From: Halomonas salipaludis
GTDB lineage: Bacteria; Pseudomonadota; Gammaproteobacteria; Pseudomonadales; Halomonadaceae
DNA: 64,000 bases
Assembly: GCF_002286975.1 (NCBI RefSeq)
Contig: NZ_NSKB01000002.1
Coordinates: 434,001-498,000, forward strand
Direction: 5' to 3'
Shown: positions 17,570 through 25,823 of the stretch, one piece after another
Layout: the number at the start of each line of letters is the position of its first letter
How positions within the stretch are numbered: position 1 is the stretch's first letter
Notes under the pieces: model-generated
Seen by the model: the letters and a program-made list of their open reading frames with translations, nothing else
Databases searched by the model: none
Told to the model about the DNA's origin: nothing
Translations under genes and position numbers: made by a program

Positions 17570-18751
17570 ATGGCCTCAAGCACCTCGTCCCCGGTGACAC
17601 TGCGCGTCCTCGGCACCTCGGTCACCCTGCTGGAGCAGATTCGCGAGCGCGCCGAAGCCGAGCTTGGCATTCGCCTGGAATATATCGTGCGCAATGCCGC
17701 CGAGGCTCAGCGTATGGCCGTGCTGCAGCCCCAGGACTACGATATTTACGACCAGTGGTTTCACGATATCGACTTCGTATGGCCCGCGCGGGCGGTACAG
17801 CCCATCGATGTGCGTCGCATTCCGCTGTGGGACGAGGTCACTCCCCTGGCCACCAACGGCCACCTCCATCATGGCCTGCTCGGACGCGGCAGTGTCCCGG
17901 CTCGGCGGCTGTTCGTACAAGCGGACGGCACGCTGAGCGACACACCTAGCGATGCCATCAGCATGTTGCCCCTGACCCATAACGTCGATAGCTTCGTCTA
18001 TTGCGATGAGCCCCTGCCAGACGGCTTGCGCCCCGACGACGCCAGCTGGGGGTGGCTGCTCGACCCACGCTTCGCCGGCAAGGTCGCCCTGCAGGGCGAA
18101 CCGACCATCGGCGTACTCGATGCGGCCCTGGCCGCGACCGCCCAGGGCGAACGCTTTGCTGATCTCAGCAACCTGAGTCTGGCCGAAATCGACCGACTCA
18201 CCGACCTGCTGGCCGAAAAGCGCCGCCAGGGCCACTTCGCCGCCTTATGGGCCAACGAAGAAGAAGCCATGCACCTGATGGCAGATCACAAGGTATGCCT
18301 ACAGAGCTTATGGTCTCCGGCGCTGATGCGCCTGCATGACTCACCGCGCCGCTACCGCCTGGCCACGCCCAAGGAGGGCTACCGCGCCTGGTTCGGTGGC
18401 ATGAGCCTGTCGTGCAACCTCGACGGTCGGGCCCTGGATGCCGCCTACGACTATCTCAACTGGTGGCTGTCCGGCTGGCCTGGCGCGGTGATGGCCCGCC
18501 AGGGCTACTACATCTCCACTCCGCAGCGTACCCGCGCCCACCTCAGCGACGACGAGTGGGGCTACTGGTATGCCGGCGAGCCCGCGGAGAATACCCTGGT
18601 AGGCGCCGATGGCTACCCGCTGATAGCGCCGGGCACCCTCCGCGACGGCGGCGACTACCACGCGCGCATGAACCACGTCGGGGTGTGGAACACCGTCATG
18701 GACGAACATAACTACCTGGTTCGCAAGTGGACCCAGGCGCTGTTTCGGTAA
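17570..18751 (+). CDS. Extracellular-solute-binding-protein fold protein without signal peptide
   Basis: A 393-residue protein with the layout of PotD/Fe-type periplasmic binding proteins: SPVTLRVLGTSVTLLEQI at the N-terminus, DIYDQWFHDIDFVWP, PLTHNVDSFVYC, a hinge near GWLLDPRFAGKVALQGEP and YLNWWLSGWPGAVMARQGYY near the C-terminus. No Sec, Tat or lipoprotein signal precedes the mature-like start, so it should stay in the cytosol. The ATG at 17570 has GGGAG 11 bases upstream; the ATG at 17552 adds only MGAQYS, also no signal. It is the last gene of the operon, and no ABC permease accompanies it, so it may be a sensor or enzyme-associated ligand binder. Confidence 0.75.
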   Translation: MASSTSSPVTLRVLGTSVTLLEQIRERAEAELGIRLEYIVRNAAEAQRMAVLQPQDYDIYDQWFHDIDFVWPARAVQPIDVRRIPLWDEVTPLATNGHLHHGLLGRGSVPARRLFVQADGTLSDTPSDAISMLPLTHNVDSFVYCDEPLPDGLRPDDASWGWLLDPRFAGKVALQGEPTIGVLDAALAATAQGERFADLSNLSLAEIDRLTDLLAEKRRQGHFAALWANEEEAMHLMADHKVCLQSLWSPALMRLHDSPRRYRLATPKEGYRAWFGGMSLSCNLDGRALDAAYDYLNWWLSGWPGAVMARQGYYISTPQRTRAHLSDDEWGYWYAGEPAENTLVGADGYPLIAPGTLRDGGDYHARMNHVGVWNTVMDEHNYLVRKWTQALFR

Positions 18752-18776
18752 CCCCGCACCAGTCACGTCTGGCGTT

Positions 18777-18811
18777 TCAGCGTATCCCCGCCCTCAAGAA
18801 CCACTGCACGC
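18777..18811 (-). pseudogene. Possible vestige of a sugar ABC permease C-terminus
   Basis: Read on the minus strand, this gives VQWFLRAGIR followed by a stop. It aligns with 32 of 35 bases of the end of the Ugp-type permease gene at 23984-24018, which ends VQSFLRAGIR. An in-frame stop lies just upstream. The match is short, so it may be the scar of a deleted or duplicated transporter gene or coincidence. Confidence 0.35.
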
Positions 18812-19067
18812 ATTAGTCTTATTGAATGTCGTCTCGCACTGGTTGGCCGCTGAGCCCTGCAGCAACCGAGGTGCGAGACTGAATCATCGAGGAAGCTCGC
18901 AGAGACGTGGCCAAGGCGGCCGAGCGTTGCCCCGAACTGGGGCTGGAATCGTGGATGCCCCCCTCGCGTCAATGACCACCACGCCACAGGGCATAGTCCA
19001 CCGCCTGTACGACTCCCGCGCAGTCATAGCTCCAATCAACTGAAATAAAGCGAGACAGGCCAACGCC

Positions 19068-19107
19068 AAAAAAACCACCGGCTCACAGCATGAACTGTGA
19101 GCCGGTG
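19068..19107 (-). terminator. Rho-independent terminator of gltP
   Basis: A perfect 13-base stem (CACCGGCTCACAG at 19076-19088 with CTGTGAGCCGGTG at 19095-19107) and a 6-base loop. On the minus strand it is followed by two bases and a run of seven U (the A-run at 19068-19074). It lies 46 bases after the gltP stop. Confidence 0.92.
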
Positions 19108-19152
19108 CGCGCGATGGTGGGAGATGCAGAAATGCCTTCCCCTTCGGGGAGA

Positions 19153-20433
19153 TCAGGCCGCGCGGGTTTGCGCAGCAGTACGCTCGCGATTGTAGGTGCG
19201 TTCGTCGAGTTCGTGCTCGCTCTTGCCGACCAGGACCGACACCATCAGGTCACCGCAGACATTGACGGTGGTACGGGCCATGTCCAGGATGCGGTCGATA
19301 CCAGCAATGATCGCCAGCCCCTCCAAGGGCAGGCCAACGGTGGTCAGCACCAGCGACAGCATGATCAGCCCCGCCCCCGGCACGCCGGCGGTACCAATCG
19401 ATGCCAGGGTGGAAGTCATGATGATCAGCAGGTAGTCGGACAGCGCCAAGTCGATGCCGAAGGCCTGGGCGATGAACAGGGCACAGACGCCCTGATAGAG
19501 GGCGGTGCCGTCCATATTGATGGTCGCGCCCAGCGGCAGCACAAAGCTGGAAACCCCTTTGGAGACACCGAACTCTTCCCGCGCGGCCTTGATGGAGGCC
19601 GGCAGGGTTCCGGCGCTGCTGGTGGTGGTGAAGGCTACCGCCGCGGGGCTGATCACCCCCTTGAGATAGCGCACCGGATTGAGACGGCCCAGGCTGCTGA
19701 TCAAGCCGGAATAGAACACCACCACGTGAATGAGACTGCCGATGTAGACCACGGCGATGACCTTGATCAACGGCAGCAAGATGTCGATGCCATAGGTGCC
19801 GGCCACCCAGGCCATCAGGCCGAACACGCCGTAGGGTGCCAGCTTCATCACCAGCTCGGTCAGCTTGTACATGCCTTCCGCCAGGCTCTCGATTACCTGC
19901 ACCGCCGGCTTGGCCCTATCGCCACACAGGTTCAGGGCGATACCCAGCCCCAGGGCGAAGACGATGATCTGCAGGATGTTGCCGGAGGCCAGGGCAGCGA
20001 CCGGATTGGTCGGCACCATGTTGAGCAGCGTCTCGACCAGGGTCGGCGCCTCACCGGCGGTGGGCGCACTGCTGGCAGCCGTCATGTTGACGCCCTCGCC
20101 CGGGGCGAAGAGCGTGCCCATGCCCAGACCGATGCTGATCGCAATCGCCGTGGTGCCGAGGTAGAGCGCCAGTGACTTCAAGCCGATGCGTCCCAGCTTG
20201 CGGGTGTCCTGCATCGAGGTAACACCGGCCACCAACGAGCAGAACACCAGCGGCACGATCAGCATCTGGATGGCGTTGAGGAAGAGTGTTCCGATCGGTT
20301 TCAGCAGCTCGGCGTCGGGGCCCAGAATCGCCCCCGCCAGCATGCCGAGAGCCATGCCGATCAGAATCTTCTTCCACAGCGCCAGCCTGCCCCAGAAACC
20401 GGCAGGACGGGTCTCAGTGATAGTGGAATCCAT
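19153..20433 (-). CDS. gltP: Dicarboxylate/amino acid:cation symporter (DAACS family)
   Basis: A 426-residue inner-membrane symporter. The serine-rich re-entrant loop TTTSSAGTLPAS is near residue 280 and the substrate/cation signature LGATINMDGTALYQ near 310; AGVPGAGLIML and GIDRILDMARTTVNV follow, with eight or so membrane helices overall. Members carry glutamate/aspartate (GltP) or C4-dicarboxylates (DctA) with H+ or Na+. The partner sensor has an amino-acid-type binding domain, so glutamate/aspartate is favoured (inference). GGAG lies 6 bases before the ATG. Transcription is probably sigma-54 dependent from a promoter about 85 bases upstream. Confidence 0.92.
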   Translation of the reverse strand: MDSTITETRPAGFWGRLALWKKILIGMALGMLAGAILGPDAELLKPIGTLFLNAIQMLIVPLVFCSLVAGVTSMQDTRKLGRIGLKSLALYLGTTAIAISIGLGMGTLFAPGEGVNMTAASSAPTAGEAPTLVETLLNMVPTNPVAALASGNILQIIVFALGLGIALNLCGDRAKPAVQVIESLAEGMYKLTELVMKLAPYGVFGLMAWVAGTYGIDILLPLIKVIAVVYIGSLIHVVVFYSGLISSLGRLNPVRYLKGVISPAAVAFTTTSSAGTLPASIKAAREEFGVSKGVSSFVLPLGATINMDGTALYQGVCALFIAQAFGIDLALSDYLLIIMTSTLASIGTAGVPGAGLIMLSLVLTTVGLPLEGLAIIAGIDRILDMARTTVNVCGDLMVSVLVGKSEHELDERTYNRERTAAQTRAA

Positions 20434-20514
20434 GTCTACTCCTTTGTCGTTGTGATTCGTCAGGGTGTCGAGCGAGTCGGCAGCGATCCGTCTTGGCTCA
20501 ATCCGTTGGTTACA

Positions 20515-20530
20515 AGCAAGAAAGCTGCCA
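20515..20530 (-). promoter_or_regulatory. Sigma-54 (-24/-12) promoter of gltP
   Basis: On the minus strand the sequence is TGGCAG-CTTTC-TTGCT, matching the TGGCAC-N5-TTGCW consensus at 10 of 11 specified positions with exact spacing. The predicted start is near 20504, leaving a leader of about 70 bases. The gene immediately upstream encodes a sigma-54 activator. Confidence 0.82.
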
Positions 20531-20609
20531 ACCCAGTAAAATCAAAGGCAACCATTTGTTTTTACTTGAGTATTAAGAAGAGACCAGCGACGGGAGAAGG
20601 CGTCGGAAG

Positions 20610-20713
20610 GGTTATAACGAAATTCATGGAAAGGCCGTCACCCCTCCACTTTAATTCTTTAGTTTTCAGCTACTTGAAAGAGAGGAACCAAGGTTATAGC
20701 CATAACCTTGGTT
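20610..20713. promoter_or_regulatory. Candidate upstream activator sites for the sigma-54 regulator
   Basis: Two GGTTATA-containing dyads lie 90-200 bases upstream of the -24/-12 element. One is GGTTATAAC at 20610-20618; the other is a perfect 12-base inverted repeat AACCAAGGTTAT (20686-20697) and ATAACCTTGGTT (20702-20713) with a 4-base spacer. The shared core and distance are as expected for enhancer sites of an NtrC-family protein. The larger dyad could alternatively be a hairpin ending the upstream regulator mRNA, but no U-run follows it. Confidence 0.6.
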
Positions 20714-20716
20714 ATA

Positions 20717-20729
20717 GGGGGGGGGGGGG
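20717..20729. repeat. Homopolymer of 13 G directly after the regulator stop codon
   Basis: Thirteen consecutive G (13 C on the coding strand) abut the TGA of the response regulator. Tracts this long are slippage-prone. It lies between the regulator stop and the candidate enhancer dyad. Confidence 0.9.
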
Positions 20730-22142
20730 TCACGACGACTGGGATTTCTTCAGTCGCTTGCTCAATGCCGGCTGGGAGATACCCAGCAGGCGCGACGCCA
20801 GGGATTGGTTCCCTTGGGCACGCTTCATCGCTTCGGCGACCAGTAGGTCGGCCACCTCCTGCAGAGAGGGCAATGGCCGATCAGCAGCAAATAGAGGGGC
20901 GTCACTCTCCGCAGTGGGGTCCGTCGTGGCCGTGTCCCGCCCGATCACCCGGCGGAATACCTCCATCGACAGCACGCCCCCCTGGTGGCGGCTGAGGGCA
21001 TCGAAACAGAGGGCGCGTAGCTCCCTGATGTTGCCGGGGAAAGTGTAATGGCGCAGCAGTGTCGGCAGCTCCTTGGGCACCGTCGGCTTGTTGCGTCCGA
21101 GCTCCTCGGCGGCCTCGGCGAGGAAATAATCCAACAGCAGAGGAAGGTCCCCTTGTCGCTGGCGCAGCGGCGGAAGCTCTACCTGGTGAGTACACAAGCG
21201 GTAATAGAGATCCTTGCGGAAACTTCCGTCACGCTGTTTGCGCTCCAGATTGTGGTGGGTCGCTACCAGGACCCGAGCATGAATCCGCTTGGGCCGGTCG
21301 CTGCCTAGCGGGTAATACTCGCCCTCCTGCAGCAAACGCAGCAGCTTGATCTGGGATGCCAGGCTGAGATCACCGATCTCGTCCAGCAGCAGGGTTCCAC
21401 CGCTGGCCTGGTCGATCATTCCCGCACGAGCCTTGTCTGCGCCGGTGAAAGCACCGCGCTTATGGCCGAACAGCGTATCAGCGAAGATGCCATCGTCGAG
21501 GCCGGCAACATTGACGCTAACCATCGGCCCACTGCGCCCACTCAACGCATGGATGGCACGGGCGATCGCCTCCTTGCCGGTGCCGCTCTCGCCGCTGATC
21601 AGTACCGGCTGGCTGCTTGCCGAGATCACCTCGAGGTACTGGAACACCGAGCGCATGCCCTTGTCCTGTGTCACGATATCGGCAAATATCTCCGGCCGAT
21701 CGAGCGTGTCGCTGAGAAACCTGCGACGCATCTCCAGGTTTTCCAGGCGCATTTCCTGCATCCGGATCGCCCGCTGAATGCCATCGAGCAGGCGGCTCTC
21801 CTCGGTGGTTTTGATGAAGTAGTCATGCGCGCCAAGGCGCATGCAATGCACGGCTGTTTCCAACTGGTTCAGGCCGCTGACGACGATCACCCCGATCTCC
21901 GGGTGCTGTTCGACGATCTGGCGCAGCAGTGCCTCACCGGAGAGATGGGGCATGGTCAGGTCGAGCAGCACCAGTCCGATCGGCTCACGGGCGATAGTCT
22001 GCATGACATCGCGGCTGTCCTGGCACTGATATAAATGGTTGATGCCTGCCTGACTCTCCAGCATCAGGCTGAAGCTACGCAGGAAGGAGGCTTCGTCGTC
22101 GACCAGCAGTATGCCGAAGGAGGGGTAGAGGTTACTGCTCAT
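20730..22142 (-). CDS. Sigma-54-dependent response regulator (DctD/NtrC type)
   Basis: A 470-residue three-domain regulator. The receiver domain is about residues 8-125 with phospho-acceptor Asp61 in LLDLTMPH and the acidic pair Asp15-Asp16. The AAA+ sigma-54 domain is about 155-390 with Walker A GESGTGKE (184-191), GAFTGA (230-235) and Walker B LLLDEIGD (251-258). The Fis-type HTH (QGNQSLASRLLGISQPALSKRL) is at the C-terminus. It overlaps the sensor kinase gene by 11 bases and sits upstream of gltP, the arrangement of dctB-dctD-dctA. It is expected to activate the sigma-54 promoter at 20515-20530. Confidence 0.93.
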   Translation of the reverse strand: MSSNLYPSFGILLVDDEASFLRSFSLMLESQAGINHLYQCQDSRDVMQTIAREPIGLVLLDLTMPHLSGEALLRQIVEQHPEIGVIVVSGLNQLETAVHCMRLGAHDYFIKTTEESRLLDGIQRAIRMQEMRLENLEMRRRFLSDTLDRPEIFADIVTQDKGMRSVFQYLEVISASSQPVLISGESGTGKEAIARAIHALSGRSGPMVSVNVAGLDDGIFADTLFGHKRGAFTGADKARAGMIDQASGGTLLLDEIGDLSLASQIKLLRLLQEGEYYPLGSDRPKRIHARVLVATHHNLERKQRDGSFRKDLYYRLCTHQVELPPLRQRQGDLPLLLDYFLAEAAEELGRNKPTVPKELPTLLRHYTFPGNIRELRALCFDALSRHQGGVLSMEVFRRVIGRDTATTDPTAESDAPLFAADRPLPSLQEVADLLVAEAMKRAQGNQSLASRLLGISQPALSKRLKKSQSS

Positions 22143-23886
22143 TGGTTGATGCTCCCCGCTTGATCGGTAACGCCAGCACCGCGCAGGTCCCTTTGCCGGG
22201 TGCAGAGTGATGGCTCAAGGTGCCCCCGTGCTCCTGAACGATGCTCAGGGATACCGACAGGCCAAGCCCCATCCCGCCCTGGTCCCGCTTGGTGGTGAAG
22301 AAAGGATCGCTGAGCCGCGAGAGGTTTTCCGGTTCGATGCCCCGTCCCTCATCGCGGACTTCGAGACATATCAGGTGATTGTCGGCATCGTGTTGAATTG
22401 CCACGCAGACGGATTGGTTGCGTGAATCCAGCGCCTGACAGGCATTGACGATCAAATTGATCACCACCTGCTCGATCTTCTGGGCGTTGCCCCGGAAGCG
22501 GGCCGCCGATGGGCTGTAGCGGACCTCGAAGCGATCGGTGGACTTGCGGATGGTGTTGTCGACCAGACGAATGGCCGTGGCCACCACCTCGTTGAGGTCT
22601 ACCGACTCGCTCAGCTCGACTGGCCCCTGCCGAGCAAAATCACGCAAATCGTCGACAATCCGGCGAATTCGCTGGGCACCGCTGGAGATGTCCTCCAGCA
22701 TGCGCGGTATCTCCTTGCTCATGCGGGTGTAGGGCAAGTGGCCCAGCAGAAAGTCACCATGCTGCTCGTAGTACGCTTCATACGCTTCCTCGCTATCGCG
22801 CAGCACTTCTTTGAGCATCGCCAGGTTCATCGTCACCAGACTGCAGGGATTGTTGATCTCATGCGCCACGCCCGAGACCAGCACCCCCAGCGATGTCATC
22901 TTGTCGGTCTGGATCAGCTTCTGTTGCTGAATCTGCAGCTCCTGCGTGCGCCGAGCCACCTCGCGAGTGAGCATCCGGTTCCAGATCACGATGCCGCCCA
23001 GGACCACCAGCAATAGCGCTGATACCACCGCGGCTCCCTGGCCGATTTTCTTCCAGGGCATGGCCTGGTGTTCCAGCGGGCCCAACCATCGTTCGTAGAT
23101 CTCCTGCTGCCGCCCGGTGTTCATGAGGATCGCCAAGCCTTCACTGAACTGCGCCAGCAGCTCCTCGTTGCCTTTGAGGACACTGTAACCGTAGCGCTGC
23201 GCGGCAAAGGTCTTGCCTACCGGCTCGATATTCGAGAGTTCCAGTTCACGGCCGAGATAGAGCCCCGGCAGGTTCGCGACCAGCGCATAGTCATGCTTAC
23301 CCGAGGCCAGCATGCGCAGTGCATCGGCATGGGCCTCGGCCGGAAACAGGCGGGCACCGATGTCGTGCTGGAGCATCAGGTCGTGCATGACACCACGCTC
23401 CTGCACGATCACTTCCTTGCCCCTAAGCTCCTCCAGGTCGTTGATCGCCGCCTGTCCCTTGCGGGCGAAGACCGACTGGTGAACGATGGCATGCGGAGGA
23501 GCGAAGTCGTACAACTCGGCCCGTTCGGGCGAATGGGCCATCCCCTGCAGCACATCGACCTCCCCCTCGGCCAGGAGCTGGCGCATCTCGGCCCAGTTAC
23601 CCAGCCTGATCTCGACCTCGAACCCCATTACTTCAGCAATTGCCCGGGTCAGGTCGGTGTTGTAGCCAGCCGGCTGCCCCTCCTCGTCGAGGAATTCGTA
23701 GGGCGGATAGTTGTAGTCACCGCCAACCACGACCACGCTGTCGCGGTCAGCCCCCTGTTGCTGGGCAACCGCATCGGCCGTCCCCACGAACAGGGCGAGC
23801 CCAAGCAGGCAGCTCTGCACAGAGCGCAGCACGAGAGTTGAGGGGATCGCCACCGCCCCGAGAGCCGATATGCCACCTTGAGCCAA
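22132..23886 (-). CDS. Sensor histidine kinase with periplasmic SBP_bac_3 domain
   Basis: A 584-residue membrane kinase. A signal/anchor segment (about 20-40) is followed by an amino-acid-type binding domain (about 50-270; VVVGGDYNYPPYEFLDEEGQ, GYNTDLTRAIAEVMG, DVLQGMAHSPER), one membrane helix (about 282-305), a HisKA domain with phospho-His in SGVAHEINNP and an HATPase domain (NLIVNACQAL, DEGRGI, GGMGLGLS). Sensing by a binding-protein-like domain suits amino acid or dicarboxylate detection. The start is uncertain: the TTG at 23886 has AGGA upstream; the GTG at 23853 is an alternative. It forms a pair with the downstream sigma-54 regulator. Confidence 0.9.
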   Translation of the reverse strand: MAQGGISALGAVAIPSTLVLRSVQSCLLGLALFVGTADAVAQQQGADRDSVVVVGGDYNYPPYEFLDEEGQPAGYNTDLTRAIAEVMGFEVEIRLGNWAEMRQLLAEGEVDVLQGMAHSPERAELYDFAPPHAIVHQSVFARKGQAAINDLEELRGKEVIVQERGVMHDLMLQHDIGARLFPAEAHADALRMLASGKHDYALVANLPGLYLGRELELSNIEPVGKTFAAQRYGYSVLKGNEELLAQFSEGLAILMNTGRQQEIYERWLGPLEHQAMPWKKIGQGAAVVSALLLVVLGGIVIWNRMLTREVARRTQELQIQQQKLIQTDKMTSLGVLVSGVAHEINNPCSLVTMNLAMLKEVLRDSEEAYEAYYEQHGDFLLGHLPYTRMSKEIPRMLEDISSGAQRIRRIVDDLRDFARQGPVELSESVDLNEVVATAIRLVDNTIRKSTDRFEVRYSPSAARFRGNAQKIEQVVINLIVNACQALDSRNQSVCVAIQHDADNHLICLEVRDEGRGIEPENLSRLSDPFFTTKRDQGGMGLGLSVSLSIVQEHGGTLSHHSAPGKGTCAVLALPIKRGASTNEQ

Positions 23887-23983
23887 GTCACCGAGTCCTC
23901 GAATCCTGAAGGTCGCTTACCTTGCCATGGGCGACACATGCGTTCCAGCCCAGGAAGCGCTGAGGCAATCGTTAGTGTTTCCC

Positions 23984-24826
23984 TCAGCGTATCCCCGCCC
24001 TGAGGAACGACTGCACGAACTGGCGCTGGAAGAGCAGGAAGGCGATCAACAGCGGGGCGATGCTGAGCAGGGTGGCGGCGCTGACGGTGGCCCAGTTGAC
24101 GCCGGTTTCCGGCGCCGAGAACACGCCCAGGCCCACGGTCAGCGGGCGGCTCTCCACTGAGTTGGTGACCACCAGCGGCCACAGGAAGTTGTTCCAGTGG
24201 TGGCTGATCGAGACCAGGCCGTAGGCCAGGTAGGTGGGCTTGGCCAGCGGCACATAGACCTTGAGCAGGATCGCCATCCAGCCGCAGCCCTCGATACGGG
24301 CGGCGTCCTCCAGCTCGCGGGGAATGGTCTTGAAGGTCTGGCGCAGCAGGAAGATACCAAAGGCGCTGGCCACGTAGGGCAGCCCGATGCCGGTGATGGT
24401 ATCGACCAGCCCCAATGAACTGGCGATGCGGTAGTTCTCGACGATCAGCACCTCGGGGAACACGAACAGCTGGATCAGCACCAGCATGAACAGCAGGTCC
24501 TTGCCGGGAATCGGGAAGCGCGCGAAGGCGAAGCCAGCCAGGGTACAGACCACGAACTGTGCCAGCACCACCCCGCTGACCAGCAGGAAGGTGTTGAGGT
24601 AGTAGCGGGCGAACGGCGCCTGAGACCAGGCGTTGGCGAAGTTGTCCAGGGTCAGCGGCGCGAACAGGTCGAAGCGCACCATGAACGCCGGCGGATGAAA
24701 GGCCGCCCACACCGCGTAGAGCAGCGGAAAGATCCAGATGATCGCCAGCAGCCAGGCGGCGGTGGTCTCGAGGCTCGGCACGCGCAGCGCCAGTCCCCTG
24801 GCAACAGAGAGAGTGGCTTGGCTCAT
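23984..24826 (-). CDS. Sugar-phosphate-type ABC permease, UgpE-like
   Basis: A 280-residue MalG/UgpE-family inner-membrane permease with six hydrophobic segments. The EAA loop reads PRELEDAARIEGCGWMAI (about 160-178), with LRQTFKTIP just before it. The N-terminal loop AFHPPAFMVRFDLFAPLTLDNF is typical of CUT1 systems. It is the last gene of a four-gene operon (ATPase, binding protein, two permeases), 28 bases after its partner. Glycerol-3-phosphate or a glycerophosphodiester is the closest-family guess. Confidence 0.9.
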   Translation of the reverse strand: MSQATLSVARGLALRVPSLETTAAWLLAIIWIFPLLYAVWAAFHPPAFMVRFDLFAPLTLDNFANAWSQAPFARYYLNTFLLVSGVVLAQFVVCTLAGFAFARFPIPGKDLLFMLVLIQLFVFPEVLIVENYRIASSLGLVDTITGIGLPYVASAFGIFLLRQTFKTIPRELEDAARIEGCGWMAILLKVYVPLAKPTYLAYGLVSISHHWNNFLWPLVVTNSVESRPLTVGLGVFSAPETGVNWATVSAATLLSIAPLLIAFLLFQRQFVQSFLRAGIR

Positions 24827-24854
24827 GATCTCGCCCCTTGCAGTGGTGATGCGC

Positions 24855-25742
24855 TCATTGGTAGTGCGTCCGGCGGTCGAGAATGGCGAACTTGACGGTG
24901 GCCACCACCGCCAGCACCAGCAGGATCACCACCGTGATGGTGGCGGCGTAGGTGCGGTCGAAGAACGAGAAGGCGTTCTCGTAGACGTAGTAGAGCAGCA
25001 GATTGGTGGCGTTATTGGGGCCGCCCTTGGTGAGGATGAACAGGTGATCGACCACGCGTACGGCGTTGATCAGCGCATTGATCAGCACGAACAGCGTGGT
25101 CGGCATCAGCAGCGGGAAGGTCACCCGCCAGAAGAAGCTCCAGCGGCTGGTGCCCTCCAGGTCCGAGGCCTCCTTGAGCTCCGGCGGAATGCTCTGCAGC
25201 GCCGCCAGGTAGAAGATCATGAAGAACCCGGCCTCCTTCCAGACGGTCATCACGATCACCGAGGTCAGTGCCACGCTGGGGTCGCCCAGCCAGTTGACGC
25301 CAGAGATGCCCAGCGCCCCGAGCAGCTTGTTGAACAGGCCGATCTGCGGCGCGTAGAAGAACATCCAGATATTGGCCGCAGCGATCATCGGCAGGATGGT
25401 CGGCGTGAAATAGGCCATACGCACGAAGCCGCGCCCCGGCAGCCGGGCGTTGACGAACAGCGCCATGCCCAGGGCAATGGCAATCGAGGTGGGTATGGTG
25501 CCCAGCGCATAGATCAGGTTGTTGCGCGCCACCCGCCAGAAGGTGCTGTCCTCGATCAGCAGCTGGTAGTTCTCGAGGCCGACGAACTGCGTCGGCTCGC
25601 CGCGAAAGCCGGGCAGGAACAGGCTGTTGATTAGCGTGGCAATCGTCGGCAGGTAGGCGAAGGTCGCCAGCAGCACCGCGGCGGGCAACAGCAGCAGGGC
25701 GCCGTAGAGCTGCATGCGTCGATACGAAGTCATCGCCGCCAT
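24855..25742 (-). CDS. Sugar-phosphate-type ABC permease, UgpA-like
   Basis: A 295-residue MalF/UgpA-family permease with six membrane helices. The N-terminal segment LLLPAAVLLATFAYLPTIAT is followed by the FVGLENYQLLIED loop, and the EAA loop reads PPELKEASDLEGTSRWSFFW near residue 195. It forms the heterodimeric channel with the UgpE-like subunit. It lies 81 bases downstream of the binding-protein gene in the same operon. Confidence 0.9.
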   Translation of the reverse strand: MAAMTSYRRMQLYGALLLLPAAVLLATFAYLPTIATLINSLFLPGFRGEPTQFVGLENYQLLIEDSTFWRVARNNLIYALGTIPTSIAIALGMALFVNARLPGRGFVRMAYFTPTILPMIAAANIWMFFYAPQIGLFNKLLGALGISGVNWLGDPSVALTSVIVMTVWKEAGFFMIFYLAALQSIPPELKEASDLEGTSRWSFFWRVTFPLLMPTTLFVLINALINAVRVVDHLFILTKGGPNNATNLLLYYVYENAFSFFDRTYAATITVVILLVLAVVATVKFAILDRRTHYQ

Positions 25743-25823
25743 GGGCCTTCCTTGTCGATGATGGATCTACACCAAGTCGCCTGGGCCAGACAGGATCGAC
25801 TGGCCCAGGCGTCGCGAGAGGGG

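Larger units (their letters stand above)
18752..19152. other. 401-base convergent intergenic region
   Basis: No gene is seen between the converging operon end and gltP. It holds a short ABC-permease-like vestige (18777-18811), an imperfect long hairpin (GTCTCGCAC at 18831-18839 with GTGCGAGAC at 18871-18879, plus inner GGTTG/CAACC) that may end the plus-strand operon, and a strong minus-strand terminator at 19068-19107. Confidence 0.6.

Noticed and set aside
19090-20175. 361-codon plus-strand frame
   Set aside because: Antisense to gltP, rich in Gly, His and Gln as expected of a GC-rich shadow; the sense strand has clear DAACS motifs.
24738-25634. 298-codon plus-strand frame
   Set aside because: Antisense to the UgpA-like permease; His/Gln/Arg-rich composition typical of a shadow frame.
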